A stretch of 64,000 bases of DNA from Pseudomonas fluorescens (GTDB taxonomy: Bacteria > Pseudomonadota > Gammaproteobacteria > Pseudomonadales > Pseudomonadaceae). The notes below the pieces were generated by a model. The model had not been told where the DNA came from. It made no database searches and saw only the letters and a program-made list of their open reading frames with translations. The translations under genes and the position numbers were made by a program. The first letter of the stretch is position 1. Each line of letters begins with the position of its first letter. Shown piece after piece: positions 11,106 to 21,862 of this stretch. The stretch is taken from the NCBI RefSeq assembly GCF_902497745.1, contig NZ_CABVHJ010000005.1:186001-250000 (forward strand). The letters run 5' to 3'.

Positions 11106-14100
11106 ATGTTGATCCTGCGCGGCGCTCCTGCCCTTTCTGCCTTTCGCCACAGCAAACTCCTTGAGCAACTGAGCCAGAAGGTTCCAGCTGTCAGTGGCCT
11201 GTATGCTGAATTCGCTCACTTCGCCGAAGTCACCGGCGTCCTGACCGGCGACGAACAGCAGGTGCTAGCGCGCCTTCTGAAGTACGGTCCAAGTGTTCCG
11301 GTTCAAGAGCCGACCGGGCGTCTGTTTCTGGTGTTGCCGCGTTTCGGCACCATCTCGCCATGGTCGAGCAAGGCCAGCGATATCGCCCGCAACTGCGGTC
11401 TGAGCAAGATCCAGCGTCTGGAGCGCGGTATCGCCTTCTACGTCGCCGGTCAGTTCAGCGAAGCCGAAGCCCAGCAGATTGCCGATGTATTGCATGACCG
11501 CATGACCCAGATCGTTCTGGCCAACCTCGAACAGGCCGCCGGTCTGTTCAGCCACGCCGAACCGAAGCCGCTGACTGCAATCGACATCCTTGGTGGCGGT
11601 CGCGCTGCGCTGGAAAAAGCCAATACCGAGCTGGGCCTGGCCCTGGCCGAAGACGAAATCGACTATCTGGTCGACGCCTTCAACGGCTTGAAGCGTAACC
11701 CGCACGACATCGAACTGATGATGTTCGCCCAGGCCAACTCCGAGCACTGCCGTCACAAGATCTTCAACGCCAGTTGGGATATTGATGGTGAGAACCAGGA
11801 AAAAAGCCTGTTCGGCATGATCAAGAACACCTACGTGATGCACAGCGAAGGCGTTCTGTCGGCTTATAAGGACAACGCCTCGGTGATCGTCGGCAACGTT
11901 GCCGGCCGTTTCTTCCCGAATCCTGAGACCCGCCAGTACGGCGCGGTGCAGGAGCCGGTGCACATCCTGATGAAGGTTGAAACCCACAACCACCCGACCG
12001 CGATCGCCCCGTTCCCGGGCGCATCGACCGGTTCCGGCGGCGAGATCCGTGACGAAGGTGCAACCGGCCGTGGCGCCAAGCCTAAGGCTGGCCTGACCGG
12101 TTTCACTGTATCCAACCTGCAGATCCCGGGCTTCGAACAGCCGTGGGAAGTGCCGTACGGTAAGCCTGAGCGCATCGTTACCGCGCTGGACATCATGATC
12201 GAAGGCCCGCTCGGCGGCGCCGCGTTCAACAACGAATTCGGCCGTCCGGCCCTGACCGGCTACTTCCGTACCTTCGAACAATCGATCACCACTCCGCACG
12301 GTGACGAAGTTCGCGGTTACCACAAGCCGATCATGCTCGCTGGCGGCATGGGCAACATCCGTGAAGAACACGTCAAGAAAGGCGAGATCGTGGTCGGCTC
12401 CAAGCTGATCGTCCTCGGCGGCCCGGCGATGCTCATCGGTCTGGGTGGCGGCGCGGCTTCCTCGATGGCCACCGGCACCAGCTCGGCGGATCTCGACTTC
12501 GCTTCCGTGCAGCGTGAAAACCCTGAAATGGAGCGTCGCTGCCAGGAAGTCATCGACCGTTGCTGGCAACTGGGTGACAAGAACCCGATCAGCTTCATCC
12601 ACGACGTGGGTGCGGGCGGTCTGTCCAACGCCTTCCCGGAACTGGTCAACGACGGCGACCGCGGTGGCCGTTTCGAACTGCGCAACATTCCCAACGACGA
12701 GCCGGGCATGGCCCCGCACGAAATCTGGTCCAACGAATCCCAGGAACGTTACGTTCTGGCGGTCGGCCCGGAAGACTTCGAGCGCTTCCAGGCGATCTGC
12801 GAGCGCGAGCGTTGCCCGTTTGCTGTTGTCGGTGAAGCCACCGCCGAGCCGCAACTGACCGTGACCGACAGCCATTTCGGCAACAACCCGGTGGACATGC
12901 CACTGGAAGTGTTGCTGGGCAAAGCCCCACGCATGCACCGTTCGGTGGTTCGTGAAGCTGAACTGGGCGATGACTTCGATCCGTCGAACCTCGACATCAC
13001 CGAATCCATCGAGCGCGTTCTGCATCACCCGGCCGTGGCGAGCAAGAGCTTCCTGATCACCATCGGCGACCGTACCATCACCGGCCTCGTGGCCCGTGAC
13101 CAAATGGTCGGCCCGTGGCAGGTTCCGGTGGCCGACGTTGCCGTCACCGCCACCAGCTTCGACGTCTACACCGGTGAAGCGATGGCGATGGGCGAGCGTA
13201 CTCCGCTGGCATTGCTGGACGCTCCGGCGTCGGGCCGCATGGCCATCGGCGAAACCCTGACCAACATCGCCGCATCGCGTATCAACAAGATCTCCGACAT
13301 CAAACTGTCGGCGAACTGGATGTCGGCGGCCGGCCACCCGGGCGAAGACGCGCGTCTGTACGACACCGTGAAAGCGGTCGGTATGGAACTGTGCCCTGAG
13401 CTGGGAATCACCATTCCGGTGGGCAAGGACTCGATGTCCATGGCCACTCGCTGGAACGATAACGGCGAAGAAAAAACCGTGACCTCGCCGATGTCGCTGA
13501 TCGTGACCGGTTTCGCGCCAGTGGCTGACATCCGTCAGACCCTGACCCCGGAACTGCGCATGGACAAGGGCACCACCGACCTGATCCTGATCGACCTCGG
13601 TCGCGGTCAGAACCGTATGGGTGCTTCGATCCTCGCGCAGGTTCACGGCAAGCTCGGCAAACACGCGCCGGACGTCGATGACGCCGAAGACCTCAAAGCT
13701 TTCTTCGCGGTGATCCAGGGCCTCAACGCTGACGGTCACCTGCTGGCTTACCACGACCGTTCCGACGGTGGTCTGCTGACCTCCGTGGTGGAAATGGCCT
13801 TCGCCGGTCATTGCGGTCTGAGCCTGAACCTCGACAGCGTTGCCGAGTCCTCGGCGGAAATCGCTGCGATCCTGTTCAACGAAGAACTGGGTGCGGTGAT
13901 CCAGGTCCGTCAGGACGCCACGCCGGACATCCTCGCGCAATTCAGCGCGGCCGGTCTGGGCGACTGCGTGTCGGTGATCGGTCAACCGATCAACAATGGC
14001 CAGATCAACATCACCTTCAACGGTGACACCGTGTTCGAAGGCCAGCGTCGTCTGCTGCAACGTACCTGGGCTGAAACCAGCTACCAGATCCAGCGCCTGC

Positions 14101-15002
14101 GCGACAACGCCGACTGCGCCGAACAAGAATTCGACGTGCTGCTGGAAGAAGACAATCCGGGTTTGAGCGTCAAACTCAGCTACGACGTCAACCAGGACAT
14201 CGCCGCGCCTTACATCAAGAAAGGCATCCGCCCACAGGTTGCCGTGCTGCGTGAGCAGGGCGTCAACGGTCAGGTGGAAATGGCGGCGGCGTTCGACCGC
14301 GCCGGTTTCAACGCGATCGATGTGCACATGAGCGACATTCTCGCCGGCCGTGTCGACCTGAACGAGTTCAAAGGTCTGGTAGCGTGCGGTGGTTTCTCCT
14401 ACGGCGACGTGCTCGGCGCCGGTGAGGGCTGGGCCAAGTCGGCGCTGTTCAACAGCCGCGCTCGCGATGCGTTCCAGGGCTTCTTCGAGCGCAACGACAG
14501 CTTCACCCTCGGCGTGTGCAACGGTTGCCAGATGATGTCCAACCTGCACGAGCTGATCCCGGGCAGCGAGTTCTGGCCGCACTTCGTGCGTAACCGCTCC
14601 GAGCAGTTCGAAGCGCGCGTGGCGATGGTGCAGATCCAGGAATCGAACTCGATCTTCCTGCAGGGCATGGCCGGTTCGCGTATGCCGATCGCCATTGCTC
14701 ACGGCGAAGGTCACGCCGAGTTCTCCAGCGAAGAAGCACTGCTGGAAGCCGATCTGTCGGGTTGCGTGGCGATGCGTTTCGTCGACAACCATGGCAAGGT
14801 CACCGAGCGTTATCCGGCCAACCCGAACGGCTCGCCACGCGGGATTACCGGTCTCACCAGCCGTGATGGCCGTGTGACGATCATGATGCCGCACCCGGAG
14901 CGTGTGTTCCGTGCGGTGCAAAACTCGTGGCGTTCGGAAGACTGGAACGAAGATGCACCCTGGATGCGTATGTTCCGTAACGCGCGCGTCTGGGTTAACT
15001 GA
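11106..15002 (+). CDS. purL: Phosphoribosylformylglycinamidine synthase
   Basis: A 1298-residue large-type PurL, the fourth step of purine synthesis (FGAR + Gln + ATP to FGAM). An N-terminal PurS-like region is followed by two AIR synthase-like halves ([55 protein letters not shown]) and a C-terminal class I glutaminase domain with [16 protein letters not shown], the nucleophile in [13 protein letters not shown] (near residue 1138) and His/Glu in MMPHPERVF. The length matches the E. coli enzyme. It is divergent from mltF and followed 5 bp later by a small NIF3-like gene. Confidence 0.98.
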   Translation: MLILRGAPALSAFRHSKLLEQLSQKVPAVSGLYAEFAHFAEVTGVLTGDEQQVLARLLKYGPSVPVQEPTGRLFLVLPRFGTISPWSSKASDIARNCGLSKIQRLERGIAFYVAGQFSEAEAQQIADVLHDRMTQIVLANLEQAAGLFSHAEPKPLTAIDILGGGRAALEKANTELGLALAEDEIDYLVDAFNGLKRNPHDIELMMFAQANSEHCRHKIFNASWDIDGENQEKSLFGMIKNTYVMHSEGVLSAYKDNASVIVGNVAGRFFPNPETRQYGAVQEPVHILMKVETHNHPTAIAPFPGASTGSGGEIRDEGATGRGAKPKAGLTGFTVSNLQIPGFEQPWEVPYGKPERIVTALDIMIEGPLGGAAFNNEFGRPALTGYFRTFEQSITTPHGDEVRGYHKPIMLAGGMGNIREEHVKKGEIVVGSKLIVLGGPAMLIGLGGGAASSMATGTSSADLDFASVQRENPEMERRCQEVIDRCWQLGDKNPISFIHDVGAGGLSNAFPELVNDGDRGGRFELRNIPNDEPGMAPHEIWSNESQERYVLAVGPEDFERFQAICERERCPFAVVGEATAEPQLTVTDSHFGNNPVDMPLEVLLGKAPRMHRSVVREAELGDDFDPSNLDITESIERVLHHPAVASKSFLITIGDRTITGLVARDQMVGPWQVPVADVAVTATSFDVYTGEAMAMGERTPLALLDAPASGRMAIGETLTNIAASRINKISDIKLSANWMSAAGHPGEDARLYDTVKAVGMELCPELGITIPVGKDSMSMATRWNDNGEEKTVTSPMSLIVTGFAPVADIRQTLTPELRMDKGTTDLILIDLGRGQNRMGASILAQVHGKLGKHAPDVDDAEDLKAFFAVIQGLNADGHLLAYHDRSDGGLLTSVVEMAFAGHCGLSLNLDSVAESSAEIAAILFNEELGAVIQVRQDATPDILAQFSAAGLGDCVSVIGQPINNGQINITFNGDTVFEGQRRLLQRTWAETSYQIQRLRDNADCAEQEFDVLLEEDNPGLSVKLSYDVNQDIAAPYIKKGIRPQVAVLREQGVNGQVEMAAAFDRAGFNAIDVHMSDILAGRVDLNEFKGLVACGGFSYGDVLGAGEGWAKSALFNSRARDAFQGFFERNDSFTLGVCNGCQMMSNLHELIPGSEFWPHFVRNRSEQFEARVAMVQIQESNSIFLQGMAGSRMPIAIAHGEGHAEFSSEEALLEADLSGCVAMRFVDNHGKVTERYPANPNGSPRGITGLTSRDGRVTIMMPHPERVFRAVQNSWRSEDWNEDAPWMRMFRNARVWVN

Positions 15003-15007
15003 GGCCT

Positions 15008-15319
15008 GTGTACAAGCTCGCGTTTTTTGTTCCCGACAGTCATGTCGAAGTGGTCAAAGGCGCTGTGTTCGCTGCCGGTGGTGGGCGGATCGGTGACTAT
15101 GATCACTGTGCATGGCAGGTGCTGGGTCTGGGCCAGTTTCGACCGTTGGACGGCAGTCAGCCGTTTATGGGTGAGACCGGGCAGGTTGAGCGGGTTGAGG
15201 AATGGAAGGTTGAGCTTGTGGTGGCGGATGAGTTGATCGTCGCTGTTGTGGCGGCGTTGAAACTGAGTCATCCCTACGAGACGCCGGCTTATGAGGTGTG
15301 GCGGCTGGAAGATTTCTGA
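15008..15319 (+). CDS. YqfO/NIF3 C-terminal-like protein
   Basis: A 103-residue protein (GTG start, VYKLAFFVPDSHVEVVKGAVF) matching the small PII/CutA-like domain found inserted in NIF3/YqfO proteins: GGGRIGDYDHCAWQ and the C-terminal HPYETPAYEVWRLED are characteristic. Stand-alone copies are common in Pseudomonas next to purL. Its biochemical role is unknown; the fold suggests ligand or metal binding. It is 5 bp after purL, so probably co-transcribed, and it is followed by a strong terminator. Confidence 0.85.
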   Translation: MYKLAFFVPDSHVEVVKGAVFAAGGGRIGDYDHCAWQVLGLGQFRPLDGSQPFMGETGQVERVEEWKVELVVADELIVAVVAALKLSHPYETPAYEVWRLEDF

Positions 15320-15342
15320 TCTTCCTTGCTGCTGAAACAGGA

Positions 15343-15376
15343 AACCCGCTGAGAGTGATCTCAGCGGGTTTTTTGT
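15343..15376 (+). terminator. Rho-independent terminator after purL operon
   Basis: AACCCGCTGAGA/TCTCAGCGGGTT, a perfect 12-bp stem with a 4-nt loop, followed by TTTTTT. It lies between convergent transcription units. Confidence 0.9.
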
Positions 15377-15388
15377 TGCGGTTGATTT

Positions 15389-18300
15389 TTATCCGACGGC
15401 CGTCAAATTCTTCTCTTCTTTAAGCATATCGATCAGCGTCTTTAAATATTTAAAGCGTGAGTCTCTCTTGCCCCAACGATCAATGTAAAACAAGCCTTTG
15501 TCATCCACCTGGATCGGCGTGGTGACGATGTCGCCGCTTTCTGACTTGTGCACCAGTCGGGTTTCGGTCGTGCCGGGACGTTCAATCAGGAAGTGTCCGG
15601 ACTGGGTCAACTTGCTCCGATCAGGAGATACAATCGGCCGGGGCCTGCTCGTTCCGGGAACAGCGACTTCCATCGTGAAATCGGCGCGTAAAGCCCGGGT
15701 AGCAGGACTGGAGGCAGGCTCCGTGACCTCCCATACCCCGCGACGGATACCGCCGGCCAGTTCAGGTGCGGTATCACGGACATGGACGCCTACGGCCCCG
15801 AGCGTCTCGGCCAGGCCAGGCACGCCAAGGTTGTAATTGGTGTGCGCACTGCCAATCAAGGCGATCCATTTGTGTGGCCCGTGTGCCAGTTGATCGGCCT
15901 CGATCACTTGGGTAGCGAAATAGCTGAACATCTCGTTTCGTGACAGGGCCGGGTCATTCAAACCTTTGAGATGGTAGCTGGCGGTGCAATCGAGCGCCCT
16001 GATACGCACTTTGTATTTGGCGGCGGCCTGAACCACCTCGGTATAGGTATCGTTACCGATGTAGAAAGGCATGTGGCCGCTGTCCTGTTCCCTCAGGAAG
16101 GTTTTGAGTCGCTCGGGCATACGCTGGGTGCGATAAAAAAGATCCAGGTCGATCTGGTGCAGATCGGTCATCAGGTGCTCCATGTACAGCGTTTCGTACC
16201 CGGCCTTCTTCAGCGCCTTCATGTAGGCTTTGAGCAGTGCCTTGCTTGATACATGGGCGTGCCCCTCACCGATCAACAGGTTCAAGCCATCGTCGGCCAT
16301 TTGTTTTAAAAACGTGTTGAAATCGCTGCCATCGACAATCGCTGGCAACGTGACGGCGGGTGGTGGCGTGAAGTCGGTGAAGGCATCTCTCGCTGCCTTC
16401 TCCAGACGTGCGCGGCTGGCGATAAAGGCATCGTAGGCCTCCCCCTGCGTTTGTCCTGGCGGACGGTAGCGGGGATCCAGTGAGTAGCGCTCGCTGCGCA
16501 GTTGAACAATGTCGTCACGCATTGACGTCGGTAGGTCGAAGTCGCTGAAGTGCACTGCGCTGGGGCCGGCAGTCTCCGTTGGCTGAGGCAGCGGCTGACG
16601 AACCTTGTATGACGTCGGCAGTGCCACATGATAGTCGCCCTTGGCCGCTACATCGCCGGCGATGTGACCGGGTGAATCCACGTCGATGCGTGCTGGCTGA
16701 CCCGGTGCGACATCCTCGATGCGTATAGCAACAGCGTCGTGCAGGTCGGCCAGCCCCGGCGTACTTTCAAACGTGGTCATACGCGTCTGGTCGGTCAGGA
16801 CAATCCAGTGCTCTTCAGGCGCATCGGCAATGTCGGCGGCAATGGTCTTGTGCGAGTAGAAATTTCTGATGTCGTTGCCACGGGGAGTCAATGGCGAGAC
16901 GTCGGCCATCAACAAGGCATCTTCGACTTTATAACTGGTAGACGCATCCAGAGCGTTGACTTTCAGACCCTTCTCCCGAGCTGTGCGCACCAGCGTCAGG
17001 TAAGAGAATGGCGCGTCGGGTTCGTGGCCCAAGGCCTTATCGACGGCTTTCAGATGGCGTTTGATGTGGCGCCAGGATTTACCTTTGTTGAATTTTTCCA
17101 GTTTGAGATGGAAGACATCCGCCGGCAGATATTCCACATAGATGCGCTTGAAACCGCTGTCGACCAGCGCATCCATATAGGTGATCAGTGTCTGTTTGCT
17201 GGCGATTGATTCCGGCAGGGCGCCGATGATCAGATTTTTACCGGCCAACGCATCGCTGGCGATCAACTGTGGAAAGGTCGTGCCGGGTTGCACTGGCGGT
17301 ACGCTGGAACGGGCGGGAAAACGCCTGCCGATAAAATGAAGCCCGGCGTCGCGGGTCAGTTGTTCGACCTTCTCCAGATAGGCCTTGCGAGTGGAGGCGA
17401 GGTCTTCGATCACGCCGACGATGGTCAATTGCGGCGCTGTACCCAGGGAGTCCTCGCCGCGCATGAGAATTTCTTCTCTGGTTTGCGGGTTCATCACCGT
17501 CTCGATCCGGTCCCGGTATTTGGGTGGTATGCCGTAGTCCTTGTGTGGGCCGGGTGTCTCTTGCACGGACTCGTATTTCGGCGCACCGCCGGAAACGCCA
17601 CTGCGCACCATCACGCCATCGGAGTTGGGTGCAGCCAGAATGGAGGTCGATAGAAATCTGCCGGTTTGCGGGTCGAGGCGATGCAGTAAATAACGACCAA
17701 TGGCATCGGTCTCATTCGATGCCCACAGGGTCTGGCCTCTGTAGACCACCGGTCGCATGTCCGACGACAGCGGGTTGGGCGCAAGTTGCTCGACCAGCGT
17801 CATGACGCGTGCTTGCTCTTTGCCAGCGTTGCCGCCGGTCAGGCGTAAAGGGCGGTTGAAGAGTTTGAGTGAGCGCAGGGCAGGACGCAGATCAGTCAAC
17901 AACGCGCCGGCACTGTTGAACAGGTAACCGAGAAAATGTTTGAACGCTTCGCTGTTTTCACCTTGTCGATAGGCGTGCAGAGCGAGCATGGCGTCCTTGA
18001 ATGCCAGCAACAGGCCGGTGCTCACGCTTAGTAGTGGAAACGGCGCAGTGGCGATGGCGGTGAACCATTCGACGCACATCCACGCCAGGCCGGAGATCAT
18101 CTCGAGGCGGCTTGTCGTGGTGGCCTGAACGTCGTCGATTTTGCGCTGCAATTTCATGTTGTATAAACCCTGGCGCAGGTCGCTGACGGGCACTACCGCG
18201 TGGGTCGAGTCATAACGTGCGGGGCTGGGCGTGGTCTTGTCGAGGTGCTTGGGCAGGCTTTTTCTGGCGTCTTCGAGGAATGCTCGAATCCTGGTCCGGG

Positions 18301-21115
18301 ATGCGACCCCCACGCGCCGGGTGAAATATTCGACCATGCCGTCCTGCTGTTTCAGCAGGTAATTGAACAGTCTGGCATCGCGAAAGCCGACGCCATCGGG
18401 GGCGCCGGGTGTATAGAGCAGCACTGGATTTTTTTCATGGCTGAACAGCCAGTTGTCGAGCACCCATTCACCGTCGATCATCAGTCGGTGGATCGGATAT
18501 TTTTTTTGCCTCTGCTGCGATGTGTCGCCCATGCTATCGATGCTTTGCTCGAGCCATGCCAGATCGCTACTGGCAATATGGCCTTGCAGACGGCATTCCA
18601 GCGCCGCGCTTTTCATCTGGCGCTGGGTAATGGCGAGCGTAGTGTTGCGCCTGAAATCGTAGCCCTCACTGGCAGAGCTTTGCAGGTCGCTTTTGACCTT
18701 GGCGGCGTAGCGTTCACCGATCCAGACCCCGGTGACTGACCGTGCAACATTCTGCGCAGTCAGGTTGCTGATATCGATCCCCGGCGGGCCTTTGAAGCGC
18801 GCCGAGCGGGAAAATTTTTCATCGAGAAAGCCGACCCCGTCGGCGTACCCATCGCGGTACAGCCGGGTATAACTCAAAGGCGCCGGTGTCGATGAACGTA
18901 CGATAGAGAGGGGCGAGTAGGCCCACACAGTATCGGGGTCAACATCGTTGGCCGGGCGTTTGAGCAGTCGGTTCAGGCTTTTTTTTGCTTGCTCATGCAG
19001 GAACGCTTCAAACGTCGGAAAGCGGCTATCCGCTAGCTTGTGTCTGGCGAATGCCTGCAACGCGCCTTCGGCCTCTTCGCTCAGTGTCGACAGCTTTCTG
19101 CGATTGGCGGCCGTGGTCGAGCGATACCACGTTGGTGTGCTGAAGTCATAGTCGTCGACCCGCGTGGCCAAGACGTGATCCGCCATCGCCCGCAGGCAGG
19201 CGAGATGATTGCCGGTGTTTTCGAAGGTAACCTTTTTATGCTCCTGGTCCTCAGGTTTGAGACTGAGGCCGGAGAGCACTTTGTGCAGGCTCTGGCGAAA
19301 ACGCATCGGTGCAAGGCTGACCAGATACCCGGCCATACTGTCGGCGTCATCGCTGTGGCTGGCCCAACCCAGGATGTGGCTTTGGCATTCCCGCTCGCTG
19401 GTGAACGCCTGGAACTGCCGTTCTCCCGGTGCTTGTGGCGTGCAGAGCAATATGCGTGTGATGGTGCCCGAGCTGTTGCTTTGACGCAGTACCCACAGAT
19501 CCTGAAGTTGTGCGCCGTGCAGGCACACTGTTGCGGCACGCAGGCGTGAGTCGCTGCCGCTGTGCAGATTGCGGATCAGTTGCAGGTCACCGTCGAGCAG
19601 ATGGCCTTGCAGCACCGCCGTATGCGCCAGCGCGAGGATCCGTTGATCCAGCACGTGCTCGATGGCAGGTCTGATGGCAGGCCGTGCGTGCATCTCTTTT
19701 TGCAAGTGATTGAAGTCGACGCGAGGTTGCAGGCTCAGCGCTTGCTCGACCAGCCAGGCCGGCGTCACCTCCGAGTACGCCTCCGGCAGGGGCGCATCGT
19801 TGTAGGTCAGCGTGGTATGGCTGAGAAACTCCGAACCCGCCAGTTCATCGCCGGTATGCGGACCGCGCAAGGACAGATCGAGCAGGTTGCGCTGGTGCTC
19901 AAAGACACCGTACCCGGCGACCCGGCGTCGCGTGCTGATCTGCAGGTTTTGTGGTTCCAGATCATCGATTTCCAGGTCATCACTGAGGCGCTCAAGCCAC
20001 TGCTGCCGGGCCAGCGCCATCAGGCTGGCCGCCGGCCCCATCAGCTCGAGGAGCTTTTGCCGTGCCTGATGATAGTTGCCTGTCAACTGCGCCAGCTCGG
20101 TCTGCTTCGTTGCGCTGGCGCTGCGATACCAATCCGGAGCACTGTTGCGCAGATGGCGTTCGAACAAAATTTGCGCCTTCAATTCCAGGCGCTGTGTGAG
20201 ATCCGGCAGTGCTCCGTCAATGGCCCGGTCGATGGCCGTGAGCAACCGGGAAGCGTCCTGTCGCGGATTGTCGTCGAAGCTCAATGCACGCTCGATATCC
20301 TGCGTGCGTTTATCGATCAATGCATCGTAGATATGTTCAAACAAGGGCTTGCTGTCGATCGGCGACAGTTGCAGCGGCCAGATCCCGGCTGCGCCGACGT
20401 TGTGATAACGCGTCGGCAGCATTCGCATGAATCCGTCATGGTCGGTGGCGTGTTTGAAGTCTTCAAGCAGTCGCGTATCGAGATCTGCCAGCGAGTCGAA
20501 GTACTCGACACCTCTCGCCGGTGTAAACAACACAACATAGCCGACGCTCTGATCGGTCAGCAGGTCGCTGACCCGGTGGCTGTCCTTTTCAGTGACGACA
20601 AAAGCGCCGGCCAGCTCGACGGTGATTCCCTGGTAGTGGAACTGCAGCGCGTACATGGCCGGACGCAGCATCGGCCCCAGTGCCGTTTTTTCCACAAGCA
20701 CGCCGGCTTCCGGCGGTAGCAGGCGATCCTTGACGGCCTGTCGTGCCTCGTGGCCGATGGCGGTGAAGCCGGCGTCGTATTTCAAGAAGGTCTTGGCGGG
20801 TTTGCCATCGATCAGATCGCGAAGATCCATGTTGATCAATTGCGTGTCGAGTCTGATCTTGAGCGTTGCGATCAGCTTCTTTCCTTCGTCGCTGTGCAGG
20901 TCAGTGGTTTCCAGCGCCTGATAAAGCGCACGGCTGCGCTGCAGGAAGTGTTCGCGGTAGGTTTTCAACTGTTCGTTCAGGCGTTTCAGGTAGACCTGCT
21001 CGGCCGTCGGCGGTTGCTCAGAAATCAGCGGAGTCTCGATCTTGAAAAGATGATGACCGATCTCATTGAGATCGTTGCTGATCTCTTCGAACGAGGGTGC
21101 AGTGGAAGTGCTCAT
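15389..21115 (-). CDS. Giant dermonecrotic-toxin-like protein with tandem TIKI/ChaN/EreA-like C-terminal domains
   Basis: A 1908-residue protein. I chose the ATG at 21115 (MSTSTAPSFEEI) because GGAGG sits 8 nt upstream; the frame is open up to 21319. No Sec signal is visible. The first ~1000 residues resemble the Pseudomonas dermonecrotic-toxin N-terminal family (DUF6543), with two internal repeats marked PDWYRS (about residue 330) and PTWYRS (about 660). A hydrophobic stretch (WMCVEWFTAIATAPFPLLSV..., about 1008-1050) could serve membrane insertion. Two related domains follow. The first, about 1275-1500, has IIGALPES, IYVEYLPAD and LDASTSY. The second, about 1590-1790, has LIGEGHAH, LYMEHL, LDCTASY and LIGSAHTN. 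The Gly-Glu-x-His pattern fits the TIKI/TraB/EreA/ChaN/PMT-C2 superfamily. No immunity gene is apparent; the substrate is unknown. Confidence 0.8.
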   Translation of the reverse strand: MSTSTAPSFEEISNDLNEIGHHLFKIETPLISEQPPTAEQVYLKRLNEQLKTYREHFLQRSRALYQALETTDLHSDEGKKLIATLKIRLDTQLINMDLRDLIDGKPAKTFLKYDAGFTAIGHEARQAVKDRLLPPEAGVLVEKTALGPMLRPAMYALQFHYQGITVELAGAFVVTEKDSHRVSDLLTDQSVGYVVLFTPARGVEYFDSLADLDTRLLEDFKHATDHDGFMRMLPTRYHNVGAAGIWPLQLSPIDSKPLFEHIYDALIDKRTQDIERALSFDDNPRQDASRLLTAIDRAIDGALPDLTQRLELKAQILFERHLRNSAPDWYRSASATKQTELAQLTGNYHQARQKLLELMGPAASLMALARQQWLERLSDDLEIDDLEPQNLQISTRRRVAGYGVFEHQRNLLDLSLRGPHTGDELAGSEFLSHTTLTYNDAPLPEAYSEVTPAWLVEQALSLQPRVDFNHLQKEMHARPAIRPAIEHVLDQRILALAHTAVLQGHLLDGDLQLIRNLHSGSDSRLRAATVCLHGAQLQDLWVLRQSNSSGTITRILLCTPQAPGERQFQAFTSERECQSHILGWASHSDDADSMAGYLVSLAPMRFRQSLHKVLSGLSLKPEDQEHKKVTFENTGNHLACLRAMADHVLATRVDDYDFSTPTWYRSTTAANRRKLSTLSEEAEGALQAFARHKLADSRFPTFEAFLHEQAKKSLNRLLKRPANDVDPDTVWAYSPLSIVRSSTPAPLSYTRLYRDGYADGVGFLDEKFSRSARFKGPPGIDISNLTAQNVARSVTGVWIGERYAAKVKSDLQSSASEGYDFRRNTTLAITQRQMKSAALECRLQGHIASSDLAWLEQSIDSMGDTSQQRQKKYPIHRLMIDGEWVLDNWLFSHEKNPVLLYTPGAPDGVGFRDARLFNYLLKQQDGMVEYFTRRVGVASRTRIRAFLEDARKSLPKHLDKTTPSPARYDSTHAVVPVSDLRQGLYNMKLQRKIDDVQATTTSRLEMISGLAWMCVEWFTAIATAPFPLLSVSTGLLLAFKDAMLALHAYRQGENSEAFKHFLGYLFNSAGALLTDLRPALRSLKLFNRPLRLTGGNAGKEQARVMTLVEQLAPNPLSSDMRPVVYRGQTLWASNETDAIGRYLLHRLDPQTGRFLSTSILAAPNSDGVMVRSGVSGGAPKYESVQETPGPHKDYGIPPKYRDRIETVMNPQTREEILMRGEDSLGTAPQLTIVGVIEDLASTRKAYLEKVEQLTRDAGLHFIGRRFPARSSVPPVQPGTTFPQLIASDALAGKNLIIGALPESIASKQTLITYMDALVDSGFKRIYVEYLPADVFHLKLEKFNKGKSWRHIKRHLKAVDKALGHEPDAPFSYLTLVRTAREKGLKVNALDASTSYKVEDALLMADVSPLTPRGNDIRNFYSHKTIAADIADAPEEHWIVLTDQTRMTTFESTPGLADLHDAVAIRIEDVAPGQPARIDVDSPGHIAGDVAAKGDYHVALPTSYKVRQPLPQPTETAGPSAVHFSDFDLPTSMRDDIVQLRSERYSLDPRYRPPGQTQGEAYDAFIASRARLEKAARDAFTDFTPPPAVTLPAIVDGSDFNTFLKQMADDGLNLLIGEGHAHVSSKALLKAYMKALKKAGYETLYMEHLMTDLHQIDLDLFYRTQRMPERLKTFLREQDSGHMPFYIGNDTYTEVVQAAAKYKVRIRALDCTASYHLKGLNDPALSRNEMFSYFATQVIEADQLAHGPHKWIALIGSAHTNYNLGVPGLAETLGAVGVHVRDTAPELAGGIRRGVWEVTEPASSPATRALRADFTMEVAVPGTSRPRPIVSPDRSKLTQSGHFLIERPGTTETRLVHKSESGDIVTTPIQVDDKGLFYIDRWGKRDSRFKYLKTLIDMLKEEKNLTAVG

Positions 21116-21384
21116 CGGCACAGCCTCCATGCTGGTGGGAAGAGTCTTCAGCATGGCGAGGGTGACGGTGTTGAGGGTGGTACATATGTATTGAAGAACG
21201 CCAGCGCGCCTGGTGTTGTGTGTCGCTCCGGAATTCATCCGGGCGCATCGCCTACGGTTTGCTTCGCTGCACCTCCTCTCGATGCATTTGGCTGCGCCAA
21301 ACGGTCGCTGCGCTCCCACCCCCGGATAAATCCCTCCACTCAGCCTGCCGACGGGGCCGGTGGATCAAAAGCAAAAGCCGCAGC

Positions 21385-21413
21385 CGAGCTAACGCTCATC
21401 CTGTTGAGTGGTG
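21385..21413. repeat. Direct repeat, copy 1, flanking the EF-hand gene
   Basis: CGAGCTAACGCTCATCCTG followed by TTGAGTGGTG; a near-identical copy (CGAGCTGGCGCTCATCCTG) lies at 21863-21892. The 21116-21484 interval otherwise holds a REP-like unit and no gene. Confidence 0.6.
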
Positions 21414-21438
21414 AGGAGCGGGGTGGTGGTGCTTTGCT

Positions 21439-21471
21439 CTGTGGGAGCTGGCTTGCCAGCGATGGCGGCCT
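21439..21471. repeat. Single REP unit (GTGGGAGCTGGCTTGCCAGC type)
   Basis: CTGTGGGAGCTGGCTTGCCA followed by GCGATGGCGGCCT, the same unit as in the REPIN at 22895-22970. Confidence 0.75.
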
Positions 21472-21484
21472 GGAGGTGACGAAA

Positions 21485-21715
21485 CTATTCGGCGGGCTTC
21501 GTTTTTTGGCTGGCCAGGTACTCTTCCAGGGTTAGTTCGCTGTTCCGGTCCTTGTTGTATTCATCCCACACCCAAGTTCTCATGGTTTTTTCAAAGCCTT
21601 TGGCACCGTTGGCGAACTCTTCGAAAGTAAGAATTCCGTCTGTATTTTCATCAAGATCTCTGAAGGTTTTTTTCAGATGCTCCAGTTGTTCTGCGTCCGT
21701 CATTTTCTTTGCCAT
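21485..21715 (-). CDS. Small EF-hand (calcium-binding) protein
   Basis: A 76-residue protein with two EF-hand loops. The first, DENTDGILTFEE, has Asp, Asn, Asp and Gly at loop positions 1, 3, 5 and 6 and Glu at 12. The second, NKDRNSELTLEE, has Ser at position 6, tolerated in some EF-hands. No signal peptide or membrane segment is visible, so it is probably cytosolic. An AGGAT-like site precedes the ATG. It lies upstream of the giant toxin on the same strand (369 bp gap), flanked by 29-bp direct repeats. A link to the toxin, for example as a Ca2+ sensor or partner, is speculative. Confidence 0.75.
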   Translation of the reverse strand: MAKKMTDAEQLEHLKKTFRDLDENTDGILTFEEFANGAKGFEKTMRTWVWDEYNKDRNSELTLEEYLASQKTKPAE

Positions 21716-21862
21716 GTCGCAGCCATCCTTTTTTGAGTTGAGCTTCGGGTTATCAAGGCTACGACATGAAAACTGCCTGATTCAGTCAACGTAATAAGGT
21801 AGATCGAGGCGGTCAACTGTCAGACCTGACAGTTGACAGTGCCGGTAATGTGGGGGGGCAGG

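Noticed and set aside
11265..14921. 1218-codon open frame on the minus strand opposite purL
   Set aside because: Antisense shadow of a high-GC gene; the encoded sequence is rich in His, Arg and Gln repeats without any recognisable domain.
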